Source of the DNA: an uncultured Pelagibacteraceae bacterium
GTDB lineage: Bacteria; Pseudomonadota; Alphaproteobacteria; Pelagibacterales; Pelagibacteraceae
NCBI GenBank assembly: GCA_902583635.1
Contig: CACHWJ010000004.1
Span: 21,643-85,642, forward strand
Length of the DNA stretch: 64,000 nucleotides
Reading direction: 5' to 3'
Program-made: the position numbers and the translations under genes
The notes under the pieces: model-generated
The model's database searches: none
Seen by the model: the letters and a program-made list of their open reading frames with translations, nothing else
Told to the model about the DNA's origin: nothing
Part shown: positions 27,937 to 37,976 of the stretch, piece by piece
Layout: every line of letters begins with the position of its first letter
Numbering within the stretch: position 1 is the first letter of the stretch

Positions 27937-29070
27937 GTGAAAAGTTTAAAAAGTATTAAAAGATGGACGCTAACAAAATCTTTAAAAAATAATAATTTCA
28001 GTTTTAAAAGAAATTATGTTTTAAAATTTGTCCCTTCTTTGCTGTTAACAAATGCTTTTAAATCAATTTCTAGATGGAAAAATTATAAGGCTACACCTTT
28101 AATTAAACTTGATAAATTACAAAAAAATTTAAATGTTAATAATGTTTTTTATAAAGATGAGTCCAAAAGATTTCATTTAAAATCTTTTAAAGCATTAGGA
28201 GGAGCGTATGCTGTTGAAAGAATATCTAAAGGAAAAAAAAATATAATTATTTCCTCAGCGACTGCTGGAAACCATGGAAGATCTGTTGCGTGGGGCGCAG
28301 AAAGATTAGGTTTAAAATGTAAAATCTTTGTTAGTCAATACGTAAGTGATTCGAGAGTTAAAGAAATTAAAAAATTTGGAGCTGAAGTTATAAGAGTTAA
28401 AGGTGATTACGAAAATTCACTTAATGAATGTAAAAAGTTATCGAAAAAAAATAATTGGAAAATTGTGCAAGATGTTGCTACAAGAGATTACAAATTAGTC
28501 CCTCAACTTACAATGGCAGGGTATTCTATAATGATAAGAGAAATATCTAAACAAACTAATCAATATATAACCCATATTTTTTTACAAGCCGGTGTCGGGG
28601 GCATGGCTGCTGGTGTTGTAGCTGGTGTTGCAAAATATTTTAAAAAAATTCCAAAAATTATAATTGTTGAGCCTGATAGAGCTGATTGTGTACTTCAGAG
28701 CGTTAAAATTAATAGACTTAAAAAAATTAAGATTAAAAAAGAAAGTATCATGGGCGGTATGTCATGTAATGAAATGTCATATATTCCTTGGCAAATATTA
28801 AAAAAAGCAAGTAATTGTTGTGTATCTGTAGGTGATCGGAATGTTGCCAAAACTGTAGCTATGCTTAAAGACAAAAAGTTCAGCAAAAATTCAATAATTG
28901 GTGGGGAATGCTCAACACCTGGAATTATAAGCCTAATTGGTGTTTGTAATAATTATAAGACTAAAAAACTCATTGAACTAAACGCAAAATCTAACGTTTT
29001 AGTAATAGGATGCGAAGGTAATGCAGATGTTAAACTTTACAAGCAACTGCTATCTAAAGGAAGAAAATAA
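27937..29070 (+). CDS. PLP-dependent diaminopropionate ammonia-lyase/threonine dehydratase-like enzyme
   Basis: GTG start; FYKDESKRFHLKSFKALGGAYAV (PLP Lys), SSATAGNHGRSVAWGAERLG, LQAGVGGMAAGVVAG. Confidence 0.85.
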   Translation: MKSLKSIKRWTLTKSLKNNNFSFKRNYVLKFVPSLLLTNAFKSISRWKNYKATPLIKLDKLQKNLNVNNVFYKDESKRFHLKSFKALGGAYAVERISKGKKNIIISSATAGNHGRSVAWGAERLGLKCKIFVSQYVSDSRVKEIKKFGAEVIRVKGDYENSLNECKKLSKKNNWKIVQDVATRDYKLVPQLTMAGYSIMIREISKQTNQYITHIFLQAGVGGMAAGVVAGVAKYFKKIPKIIIVEPDRADCVLQSVKINRLKKIKIKKESIMGGMSCNEMSYIPWQILKKASNCCVSVGDRNVAKTVAMLKDKKFSKNSIIGGECSTPGIISLIGVCNNYKTKKLIELNAKSNVLVIGCEGNADVKLYKQLLSKGRK

Positions 29071-29077
29071 AATTCAC

Positions 29078-30496
29078 ATGACAAAAAATGCAATATTTTG
29101 GATCAGGGAAGATTTTAGAATTGATTATAATCCCGCTCTTTCTTTTGCTAGTCAAAATCATGATAATGTTATTGGATTATTTATTTATAACAAAGCTGAT
29201 TATGATAAAAAACGAGAAGCACAAAAATGGTGGCTTTATAAATCTTTAGAAGAATTTAAATCAGAATTATCTAAATATAAAATAAATCTTCAAATATTAG
29301 AGGGAGATGAGCTACATGTGTTGTCAAAGATAAAAAAAAAGGACGATATTTCAGTTTATTGGAATAAAATATACGAACCAGATGTAATTGCTAAAGATAA
29401 AAAAATTAGAGATGCTTATCAAAAAAATGAAGTTCAATTTAAATATTTTAAAGGAAATATTTTAAACGAATTTCAAGAAGTAACTAAAAACGACGGAACA
29501 CCCTTTAAAGTATTTAGTCCATTTTGGAGAAATGCTGAACAAAAATATTTAAGCTTACCTCCAAGTAAAAATTATATTGTAAAAAAAAAGACAAAGTCAA
29601 TCACAGTTTTTAAAAATTGTATTGAACCTAAAGATATTTTGCCTAAAAAGAATTGGTATAAAAAATTTGAAGAATATTGGAAAGTTTCAGAAAGTGACTC
29701 TAAAAAAGTTCTTAATACTTTAATTGAAAAAAAAATTAAAAATTACGGAACGGCTAGAGATTATCCATCAGTTGAAGGTACATCAAAATTGTCTCCTTAT
29801 ATTAAACATGGTCAAATTCATGTAAGCACTATTTGGCAAAAGTGTAATGAAATTAAATCTAAAGGAATTGGCTACAGAAAATATATAAATGAATTAGGTT
29901 GGCGTGAGTTTTCACATAGTTTAATTAATTATTTTCCAGAATTTTTAAAAGGTAATTATAGAAAAGAATTTGATCGATTTCCTTGGGTAAAAAACGAAAA
30001 GTTTTTAAAAGCATGGAAATCAGGAATGACAGGCTATCCTATTGTAGATGCTGGAATGAGAGAGTTATACGAAACTGGATGGATGCATAACAGAATTAGA
30101 ATGGTAGTTGGTTCTTTTTTGGTTAAGCATTTGAGAATTAATTGGACTGAGGGTGAAAAACATTTCAGAAATTGTTTATTAGATTTTAATAAAGCAAATA
30201 ACGTAGCTCAATGGCAATGGGTTGCTGGTTGTGGAGCTGATGCTGCACCTTACTTTAGAATATTTAATCCGATTTTGCAGGGTGAAAAATTTGATAAAGA
30301 AGGTTTTTATGTGAAGAAATGGGTTCCAGAATTAAATAAAGTGCCTAATAAATTCATCCATAAACCTTGGGAAATGGAACACAAATATCAAGAAGCAATA
30401 AAGACTATAATAGGTAAAGATTATCCTAAACCTATTGTAATCCACGAAAAAGCAAGAGCTGCTGCTCTAGAGGCTTTTCAATCACTTAAGAAATAA
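29078..30496 (+). CDS. phr: Deoxyribodipyrimidine photolyase / cryptochrome family
   Basis: NAIFWIREDFRIDYNPAL, LGWREFSHSLINYFPEFL, WKSGMTGYPIVDAGMRELYETGWMHNRIRMVVGSFLVKHL, NNVAQWQWVAGCGADAAPYFRIFNP. ATG at 29078 preferred over the track start, which overlaps the upstream gene. Confidence 0.95.
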   Translation: MTKNAIFWIREDFRIDYNPALSFASQNHDNVIGLFIYNKADYDKKREAQKWWLYKSLEEFKSELSKYKINLQILEGDELHVLSKIKKKDDISVYWNKIYEPDVIAKDKKIRDAYQKNEVQFKYFKGNILNEFQEVTKNDGTPFKVFSPFWRNAEQKYLSLPPSKNYIVKKKTKSITVFKNCIEPKDILPKKNWYKKFEEYWKVSESDSKKVLNTLIEKKIKNYGTARDYPSVEGTSKLSPYIKHGQIHVSTIWQKCNEIKSKGIGYRKYINELGWREFSHSLINYFPEFLKGNYRKEFDRFPWVKNEKFLKAWKSGMTGYPIVDAGMRELYETGWMHNRIRMVVGSFLVKHLRINWTEGEKHFRNCLLDFNKANNVAQWQWVAGCGADAAPYFRIFNPILQGEKFDKEGFYVKKWVPELNKVPNKFIHKPWEMEHKYQEAIKTIIGKDYPKPIVIHEKARAAALEAFQSLKK

Positions 30497-30501
30497 ATGT
30501 T

Positions 30502-30527
30502 TTATTCACCAATAAAATGGTGAATAA
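30502..30527. terminator. Perfect 9-bp inverted repeat between convergent genes, overlapping the 3' end of yjbQ
   Basis: TTATTCACC-AATAAAAT-GGTGAATAA at the junction of the convergent phr and yjbQ genes; no strong U-tract on either side. Confidence 0.45.
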
Positions 30528-30921
30528 TTGTTCTATTTTGTGGCTCTAAACGATGTTCAAATAAATATAACCCCTGCCAAGTTCCAAGCAATAATTCAGT
30601 ATCTTGAATACTAAGAGAAATTTGATTGTTTGTTAATGCAGATTTTATATGTGCAGGCATATCATCTTTACCCTCAGTGGTGTGAATGTACAATTTATTG
30701 TTCATAGGTACTAGTTTGTCAAAATAATTTATTAAATCTGTTTGAACATCTGGATCAGCATTTTCTTGAACAATTAGGGATGCACTAGTATGTTGAATAC
30801 TTAAATTAAGCATCCCATCTTTAAACTTATTATTGTTAATCCACAGAATTGTCTGATTAGTGAATTCATACAACTTTTGACCAGAGGTACTTATTTTAAG
30901 ATTAAAGAACTCTTGCTTCAT
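30502..30921 (-). CDS. YjbQ/UPF0047 family protein
   Basis: LNLSIQHTSASLIVQENADPDVQTDL..., HTTEGKDDMPAHIKSAL, GTWQGLYLFEHR. Confidence 0.93.
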   Translation of the reverse strand: MKQEFFNLKISTSGQKLYEFTNQTILWINNNKFKDGMLNLSIQHTSASLIVQENADPDVQTDLINYFDKLVPMNNKLYIHTTEGKDDMPAHIKSALTNNQISLSIQDTELLLGTWQGLYLFEHRLEPQNRTIIHHFIGE

Positions 30922-31973
30922 TAATTTTTTTCCACAGATGTTAATTCATATAATCGACTAATAGTTCGTTTAAATGATTTTTCTAATAATCTTGATGAAG
31001 TAAATTGATCTATATTTTGTTCAGCAGTAACAGCTAAAGGAATATTTTTGTCATATATGACATCTATTAAAGTTATAAATCGTTGTTGTTGATTAGAATT
31101 AATATCATTAAATTGTGGAATATTATCAAGAGTAACAAATTTGCAATTTTTAATTATCTCCAAATAATCTTCAGCACCAAGGTTTCGATTACATAGATCA
31201 TCAAAATTAAATCTAGCTACTCCTTCATAAAAATGTTCTATTTTAAAATCTCTTCCCTTTACGCTAATTATTTTTGATAAATGATTTTTATCTTTTGTGA
31301 TAGTTCTAAAAAATTTATTTATTTTAAAATTAGTCTCTTGATTGAGAGGATAAAAATATCTTTGTTTTTGATTTTCATTTGATTTTCTATAATCGTCTTC
31401 TATTTTGAGCTCAATTTCAACAGAATGTTTCTCCATAATTTTTATAAAAGGTTTAAACTGATCTCTTTGAAGTCCATCTTTATAAAGTTCAGAAATTTTT
31501 GTATTAGACGTTAAAATAATTTTAATATTTTCTTTAAATATTTGCTCAAATAATTTTCCTAAAATCATTGCATCAACAATATTGGTAACTTGAAACTCAT
31601 CAAAATAAATTAATTTAGTTTTAAATTTTAAATCTTTTACAAATTGGTTGATTATATTTTCCTCATTATTTTCCTTTCTTTCATGTGCAAAATCATGAAA
31701 TCTTAGCATAAACTCATTGAAGTGCTGTCTTAATTTTTTTTCTTCTACTAAATCAAAAAAAAAATTTAAGATCATTGTTTTTCCAACACCAACACCTCCA
31801 TGTAAATAAAAAGCTAGTCTTGAATTATTTTTTGAAAAAAATTTATTTAAAATTGATTTATTAAAATTTAATTTATAATAACTTTTTAATTCGTCAATAA
31901 CAGTTAATTGATAAGAATTAATTTCTAAATTATTTTTTTCACAAAAATTTTGGAAAAGATTGTCTAAATTCAT
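30921..31973 (-). CDS. zapE: AFG1/ZapE-like cell-division ATPase
   Basis: FYLHGGVGVGKTMILNFFFD Walker A, LIYFDEFQVTNIVDAMILGKLFE, ILTSNTKISELYKDGLQRDQFKPFI. Confidence 0.92.
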   Translation of the reverse strand: MNLDNLFQNFCEKNNLEINSYQLTVIDELKSYYKLNFNKSILNKFFSKNNSRLAFYLHGGVGVGKTMILNFFFDLVEEKKLRQHFNEFMLRFHDFAHERKENNEENIINQFVKDLKFKTKLIYFDEFQVTNIVDAMILGKLFEQIFKENIKIILTSNTKISELYKDGLQRDQFKPFIKIMEKHSVEIELKIEDDYRKSNENQKQRYFYPLNQETNFKINKFFRTITKDKNHLSKIISVKGRDFKIEHFYEGVARFNFDDLCNRNLGAEDYLEIIKNCKFVTLDNIPQFNDINSNQQQRFITLIDVIYDKNIPLAVTAEQNIDQFTSSRLLEKSFKRTISRLYELTSVEKN

Positions 31974-32398
31974 TTTTTAGTTTTAAAGTCAATACCATAT
32001 TCTGATCTTGGTCCTTTACGTAATCCAAATGGACCAGAAATAAATATAGTTAATGGTCTTGTTCCTGGCTTAAGATCTACTCTATGCAAATTATTTGCTG
32101 ATCTAAAGCCAATATAACCAGGTGGTCTCCAGAATTTTCCTGTACTCAACGTCTCCCAATAACCATCTCTTAAAACTATTGTTATATAAGGAAAAGTGTG
32201 ATTATGCACACCATCACCGTGATCATCTGCTAGCATTTCATGTATTAATATATTGAATGGAAACCACTTTGGTCGATGTCGCATTAAAACATAATACCGA
32301 TTCATCCAAGGCTTGGCTTCATCAAATTTAGGATGAGAAGGACCCCTGTCTAATACAACTTTTTTTCTACCGATCTTTTCTAAAAATTTTAAGATCAT
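31970..32398 (-). CDS. Cupin-like hypothetical protein
   Basis: DDHGDGVHNHTFPYITIVLRDGYWETLSTGKFWRPPGYIGFRSANNLHRVDL; cupin-type His spacing. Confidence 0.6.
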   Translation of the reverse strand: MILKFLEKIGRKKVVLDRGPSHPKFDEAKPWMNRYYVLMRHRPKWFPFNILIHEMLADDHGDGVHNHTFPYITIVLRDGYWETLSTGKFWRPPGYIGFRSANNLHRVDLKPGTRPLTIFISGPFGLRKGPRSEYGIDFKTKK

Positions 32399-32400
32399 AT

Positions 32401-33699
32401 TTAATTATAGCGGACAATAGATCCATTTCTTATTAAAAATAAATTATTATTATATATAAATGGCTTAGAAACAAGATTAGAAGAAACTTTTTCTGTTGTA
32501 ATAATACTACCATTTTGTAAATCAACTACAATCAATTTGCCATCAGAATTGGTTAGATATAAATTTTTATTACCTATCGCAAATCCTATTGGGTAAATAT
32601 TTTTTCTTTTTTTTTGTTTGTAAATTTTAAAAAGATCGGTCACTCTGATTATATTTCCTTTATTCTTTTCTATTGCATACAAATAGCCTTCACTAGAAAC
32701 TGTGAAAATCAAATTTCCAGTTATCACAGGTGTAATATTAGATTTAATATCATTTATCCAGTTTGTTGTACCTGTTTTTACATCAATTGAATAAAATTCA
32801 TTTTTGTTATTTGATATAAAAATAGAATTACCATCTGAAACTAATTTTGAAGTTTTAAAATTATAAGTTTCATTTATAATACTGCTACTTTGCGTCGGTA
32901 ATTGCCAAATAATCAGACCACTCTCAATATCAACAGCAGTTATATCGCCAATAGAATTACTAAATACCACCATATTACCAATTATAATTAATGAATATTT
33001 AGAATTTGATATTGTTAAAGAATCTTCAGTTTGTAAGTTCCAACATTCCGACCCATCCTCTATTTTATAACATCTGAGGGTATTTTTATAATCTATAACA
33101 AAAAATTTATTTTTATGTTTTTTAATTTCTGAATTAAAAGGATAGGTATTATTTTTAGACCAATTGAGTTCACCAGTATTACTGTTTATAGAATAGTATT
33201 TTGCTATGCTGTCACTAATCAAAATACTTTCTCCATGTGAAATGAAATTTAATTTTGGATATAATTTTTTTTCAGTTTTAGAATAATGATTTTTTTTCCA
33301 TATGATTTTTTGATTTTCATTATACTTTAAGATTGATCCTTGTTTATCAAAAAATACAATGGTATTTCCAAGAAATAGTGGTTTTAAATTAATTTGATTT
33401 AATTCCTCTAGCTTAGAAAATTTATAACTTCCAATTTTTTCAAGTTCTCCTTTGTAACTTTGTGAGCCAAAATTATTTTGAGAATCAACAAATTTATTAT
33501 TTGTTATAATATTTGAAAGATCTATTTTTAAAAGTTGATTAAATTCTTGAACTTCTATTGTTTTTTCTTCAAATACTTTTTTTAACTTTGGTTGAGTTGA
33601 TAACTCTTTATCTTTATCTTTCCATATTCGTGAATTTTCGTTTAATGAACAATTGTTTATGAAAATAAGCGCTATAAATAAGATAACTAATCTATTCAC
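32401..33699 (-). CDS. bamB: Outer membrane assembly factor BamB-like PQQ/WD-type beta-propeller lipoprotein
   Basis: Lipoprotein-like N-terminus FINNCSLNE; repeated GxxxW motifs (NTGELNWSKNN, ESGLIIWQLPT, KTGTTNWINDI). Confidence 0.8.
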   Translation of the reverse strand: MNRLVILFIALIFINNCSLNENSRIWKDKDKELSTQPKLKKVFEEKTIEVQEFNQLLKIDLSNIITNNKFVDSQNNFGSQSYKGELEKIGSYKFSKLEELNQINLKPLFLGNTIVFFDKQGSILKYNENQKIIWKKNHYSKTEKKLYPKLNFISHGESILISDSIAKYYSINSNTGELNWSKNNTYPFNSEIKKHKNKFFVIDYKNTLRCYKIEDGSECWNLQTEDSLTISNSKYSLIIIGNMVVFSNSIGDITAVDIESGLIIWQLPTQSSSIINETYNFKTSKLVSDGNSIFISNNKNEFYSIDVKTGTTNWINDIKSNITPVITGNLIFTVSSEGYLYAIEKNKGNIIRVTDLFKIYKQKKRKNIYPIGFAIGNKNLYLTNSDGKLIVVDLQNGSIITTEKVSSNLVSKPFIYNNNLFLIRNGSIVRYN

Positions 33700-34297
33700 T
33701 CAAATCTCTATTCAATCTTTTGTCTGCTTGTAACCTTATATCTGGATTGGGGTTTTCTAAACCGATTATTTGATCGAAAAACTCTTTTGCCTTCTGATTT
33801 TGATCCTTAGCATAAAAATACTCAGCCATTAGGTATAAGGCATGTGATTTCCAAACACTTTTTGAATTAATTAATGGACTTAGTAAATTTAACAAATCGC
33901 CCTCTGACGATTGATCGGCATTAAAAAGAGCTTTTTTGTAAATCACTAAGTTTTTGATTTCATCATCTAAAGATGTTTGGTCAATCAAAATATCAAATAA
34001 CTCATTTATCTGCTTTTGATCTGTAATAAGTACATTATCAATTATAAAATAAAGTGACAAAGGAGAATAAGTTGGATCCTTTTCATTTATTATTTCAATT
34101 AGCTTAGTGGTAGTTTTTTCTTTATTATTTTCTGAATATTCAATTGTTACTAAATTAAAAGTATCTGAAACTCCTTGCTTTTTATTTATTTGATATTTAT
34201 CAAAACTATAAACACCAACAATTCCTACCAACAAAATTATAATTCCAAAAATTAATTTATTTTTATTACTTATAAAAAAAATTTTTAATTTTTTCAT
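33692..34297 (-). CDS. TPR-containing YfgM-like membrane protein
   Basis: N-terminal TM (KLIFGIIILLVGIVGVYSF) plus TPR-like C-terminus; immediately upstream of bamB, as commonly seen. Confidence 0.7.
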   Translation of the reverse strand: MKKLKIFFISNKNKLIFGIIILLVGIVGVYSFDKYQINKKQGVSDTFNLVTIEYSENNKEKTTTKLIEIINEKDPTYSPLSLYFIIDNVLITDQKQINELFDILIDQTSLDDEIKNLVIYKKALFNADQSSEGDLLNLLSPLINSKSVWKSHALYLMAEYFYAKDQNQKAKEFFDQIIGLENPNPDIRLQADKRLNRDLSE

Positions 34298-34339
34298 TTC
34301 TAGTTTTCGTATTTATAATTGATACGTCTTCATCCATAA

Positions 34340-37009
34340 TTAAATCATATTCCTTAATACATATTGTAATATCCCACCATTTTTATAATACTCCAGCTCA
34401 TTTTTAGTATCTATTCTACACAAAGTTTTGACTTTCTTCATTTCTCCAGATGCGTATTTAATTTCTACCATTACTTCGTCAGATGGTTTAATTCCTTTTT
34501 CAATATCAATAATACTTATTAATTCTGAACCTATCAAATTCAGATTTTTTCTATTAACTTCATTTATAAATTGTAAAGGTAAAACACCCATTCCAATTAA
34601 ATTAGATCTATGAATTCTTTCAAAACTTTCAGCTAATACTGCTTTAACTCCTAATAATTTTGTTCCTTTGGCAGCCCAATCTCTTGAGGAACCAGTTCCA
34701 TATTCTTTACCACCTATTACAATTAAATCAGTACCTCTTTTTTTATATTCCTCTACCGCATCATAAACAGATAAAACTTTTCCTTCAGGATATAATTTTG
34801 TAAATCCACCTTCAGTTCCTGGAGCCATTTCATTTCTTATTCTGATATTAGCAAAAGTTCCCCTCATCATTACTTCATGGTTTCCTCTTCTTGATCCATA
34901 TGAATTATAATCTTTTGGTAAAATCTGATGCTTCATGAAATACTCACCTGTTGGACTATCTTTTTGAATGCTTCCTGCTGGAGAAATGTGATCTGTTGTA
35001 ACCATATCACCTAATATTAACAAAGGTCTTGCATCTTTTATTTCTTTAAATCCCTCTGGCTCATCTGGCAATGAGTCAAAAAAAGGTGGTTTTTTTACAT
35101 ACGTTGAGCCTTTGTCCCAATTGTAAATACTGCTGTGATCAGTTTTAATTTTTTGCCATTGACTTGGTCCTTCTGAAACATTTGAATATCTATTAATAAA
35201 CATTTCTGCGTTTAAAGATTGTTTTAAAGTATTTTCAATTTCATCATTTGAAGGCCATATGTCTTTTAAATAAATGTCATTGCCATCTTTATCTTTTCCT
35301 AACGAATCTTTGTATAAATCAAATTCCATATGACCAGCCAAGGCATAGGCAACAACTAAAGGCGGTGATGCTAAATAATTACCTTTGATATGTGGAGAAA
35401 TTCTTCCTTCAAAGTTTCTATTACCCGACAAAACTGAGACTGCATAAATGTTTTCTTTTTGAATAGCCTGAACAATATTATCTGCTAATGGACCTGAGTT
35501 ACCAATGCAAGTAGTGCATCCATAACCTACTAAATTAAAGCCTAATTTATCAAGATAAGCATTTAGTCCAGCTTTAGCCAAGTAATCTGTAACGACCTGC
35601 GACCCTGGCGCTAATGAAGTTTTAACCCATGGCTTGACCTCCAATCCAAACTCTACTGCTTTTTTAGCTAACAAACCTGCTCCAATTAGAACATTTGGGT
35701 TTGATGTATTTGTACAAGAAGTTATTGCTGCAATAAGTATAGATCCATCTTTTATTTCAAAATCAGAATTTAAAACCTTTGCAACTGATTTTTCTTTTTT
35801 ATTGGTTGCTTCCTCTAATACTTTTTTAAATGATGTTGGTGCATCTGTTAATAAAACTTTATCTTGAGGTCTTTTAGGTCCTGAGATAGTTGGTACAATT
35901 GAAGACATATCCAAGATAAGTGTATCTGTAAAAACAATATCATTACTTGCCCATAGTCCCTGTTCTTTTGCATACTTCTCAACAATATCGACTGTGTGCT
36001 GATCTCTTCCTGAAAATTTTAAGTATTTTAAAGTCTCATCATCTATAGGGAAAAAACCACAAGTTGCTCCATATTCAGGAGCCATATTTGCTATAGTTGC
36101 TCTATCGGCAAGAGTTAAGTTTTTTAAACCTTCGCCGTAAAATTCAACAAATTTTCCAACAACCCCTTTGTCTCTTAACATCTTAACAACAGTTAAAACT
36201 AAGTCTGTTGCAGTAGTTCCTTCGGGCATTTTATTTTTAATTTCAAAACCTATTACTTCTGGAATTAACATTGATATAGGTTGGCCTAGCATTCCAGCTT
36301 CTGCTTCAATACCACCAACACCCCAACCTAAAACTGATAATCCGTTAACCATGGTTGTATGACTATCTGTACCAACTAAAGTGTCAGGAAAAAGATAATT
36401 CTCACCTTTAAATGACTCTGACCAAACTACTTTAGATAAATATTCTAAGTTTACTTGGTGACAAATTCCAGTTCCAGGAGGTACTATTCTGAAGTTATTA
36501 AAAGCTTGTTGTCCCCACTTTAAAAAAGAATACCTTTCTGCATTTCTTTCAAATTCGATATCAACATTTTTCTCAAAAGAATCTTCTTTAGCAGACTGGT
36601 CAACTTGAACTGAGTGATCAATTACGAGATCAACTGAAGATAATGGATTAATTGTGTTGGGATCTTTATTTTTATCTTTAACTGCTTCTCTCATTGCAGC
36701 TAAATCTGCAACTGCTGGAATTCCAGTATAATCCTGAAGTAAAACTCTTGCAGGTCGATAAGCAATCTCCGTATTTGATTTTTTTGTCTTTAACCAATTT
36801 TTAATAGAATCTATCTGATTTTTGTTTACTGATAAATCATCCTCATATCTTAGTAGATTCTCCAAGAGAACTTTTAAAGATTTCGGAAGTTTTGATATAC
36901 CCTCAAGGCCATTTTTTTCAGCCTCCATTAAAGAATAAAAATGATAATCTTTGTTATTTATTGAAATTTTTTTGAGTGAATTATATGAATTTTTGTTTCC
37001 TGGGGTCAT
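34340..37009 (-). CDS. acnA: Aconitate hydratase A
   Basis: VDQSAKEDSFEKNVDIEFERNAERYSFLKWGQQAF, VGTDSHTTMVNGLSVLGWGVGGIEAEAGMLGQP, ITSCTNTSNP, YGTGSSRDWAAKGTKLLGVKAV. Confidence 0.97.
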   Translation of the reverse strand: MTPGNKNSYNSLKKISINNKDYHFYSLMEAEKNGLEGISKLPKSLKVLLENLLRYEDDLSVNKNQIDSIKNWLKTKKSNTEIAYRPARVLLQDYTGIPAVADLAAMREAVKDKNKDPNTINPLSSVDLVIDHSVQVDQSAKEDSFEKNVDIEFERNAERYSFLKWGQQAFNNFRIVPPGTGICHQVNLEYLSKVVWSESFKGENYLFPDTLVGTDSHTTMVNGLSVLGWGVGGIEAEAGMLGQPISMLIPEVIGFEIKNKMPEGTTATDLVLTVVKMLRDKGVVGKFVEFYGEGLKNLTLADRATIANMAPEYGATCGFFPIDDETLKYLKFSGRDQHTVDIVEKYAKEQGLWASNDIVFTDTLILDMSSIVPTISGPKRPQDKVLLTDAPTSFKKVLEEATNKKEKSVAKVLNSDFEIKDGSILIAAITSCTNTSNPNVLIGAGLLAKKAVEFGLEVKPWVKTSLAPGSQVVTDYLAKAGLNAYLDKLGFNLVGYGCTTCIGNSGPLADNIVQAIQKENIYAVSVLSGNRNFEGRISPHIKGNYLASPPLVVAYALAGHMEFDLYKDSLGKDKDGNDIYLKDIWPSNDEIENTLKQSLNAEMFINRYSNVSEGPSQWQKIKTDHSSIYNWDKGSTYVKKPPFFDSLPDEPEGFKEIKDARPLLILGDMVTTDHISPAGSIQKDSPTGEYFMKHQILPKDYNSYGSRRGNHEVMMRGTFANIRIRNEMAPGTEGGFTKLYPEGKVLSVYDAVEEYKKRGTDLIVIGGKEYGTGSSRDWAAKGTKLLGVKAVLAESFERIHRSNLIGMGVLPLQFINEVNRKNLNLIGSELISIIDIEKGIKPSDEVMVEIKYASGEMKKVKTLCRIDTKNELEYYKNGGILQYVLRNMI

Positions 37010-37010
37010 G

Positions 37011-37604
37011 TTATAAATAAAAAGTTATTATGCTTAATAAAAGAAGCAGTGACATAACATAATTAAAATAATTAATATATTTCTGATTTGTCGCAAATTT
37101 CCTTATAAATTTACCCATAAATGTCCAAAGAGTAATACTGGTTACTGAAACAATCAAAGCTAAAATAATAATTTGAGTCGTAAAATTTACAAAATTTTCA
37201 CCAGGATCTAAATAAGTAGAAACAACGATAATTGATGCAATTACCCCCTTTGGATTTAAAAATTGAAAAATAAATGTGTTTATAAATTTCACAGGATTTT
37301 TGTCTTTATTTTCTACATTAGTAGATTTTGAAAATGAAATCTTGTAAGCCAAATAAATTAAAAATAGCGTTCCTAAATATTTCAATATTTCTTGGATTAA
37401 TGGATACAGTTTAAATATGTTGATTAACCCTAATGCAACGCACAACAAAAGAAAAGGGAAACCCAAAGTAACACCGATTATAAGAGGAATAGTTCTTTTT
37501 ATTCCAAAATTAAATCCAGAGTAAAATGCTATAAAATTATTTGGTCCAGGAGTAAATGCAGCTACAATTCCAAATAGAGTGATGGATAAAATTTCTGGAT
37601 GCAT
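37011..37604 (-). CDS. LysE/RhtB family amino-acid exporter
   Basis: ITLFGIVAAFTPGPNNFIAFYSGFNFGIKRTIPLIIGVTLGF; FLNPKGVIA. Confidence 0.9.
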   Translation of the reverse strand: MHPEILSITLFGIVAAFTPGPNNFIAFYSGFNFGIKRTIPLIIGVTLGFPFLLLCVALGLINIFKLYPLIQEILKYLGTLFLIYLAYKISFSKSTNVENKDKNPVKFINTFIFQFLNPKGVIASIIVVSTYLDPGENFVNFTTQIIILALIVSVTSITLWTFMGKFIRKFATNQKYINYFNYVMSLLLLLSIITFYL

Positions 37605-37607
37605 TTT

Positions 37608-37949
37608 CTATGCTATAGAAAGTCCATTCTCAGATTTTTGAGATGGGTGGACTAATATTACTTTTCCTTCTTTATCGATTGATCCAAGAATTAATACCTG
37701 AGAGACTACTCCAGCAATATTTTTTTCTGGAAAATTACAAACTCCAATAACTTGTTTTCCTTTTAAATTTTCCTCATTATAATAATGAGTTATCTGAGCT
37801 GAAGATTGTTTAATTCCAATTTCATCACCAAAATCAACCTTAACAACTAATGATGGTTTTCTTGCTTTTTCATTTTTCTGAACTGAAATTACTGTTCCAA
37901 CTCTAATATCAACTTTATCAAAAGTGTCGTAGGTTATTTGTTCTTTCAT
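37608..37949 (-). CDS. csaA: CsaA-like tRNA-binding domain protein
   Basis: FDKVDIRVGTVISVQKNEKARKPSLVVKVDFGDEIGIKQSSAQITHYYNEENLKGKQVIGVCNFP. Confidence 0.93.
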   Translation of the reverse strand: MKEQITYDTFDKVDIRVGTVISVQKNEKARKPSLVVKVDFGDEIGIKQSSAQITHYYNEENLKGKQVIGVCNFPEKNIAGVVSQVLILGSIDKEGKVILVHPSQKSENGLSIA

Positions 37950-37976
37950 ATAATTAATATATAATGAAATCTAAAT

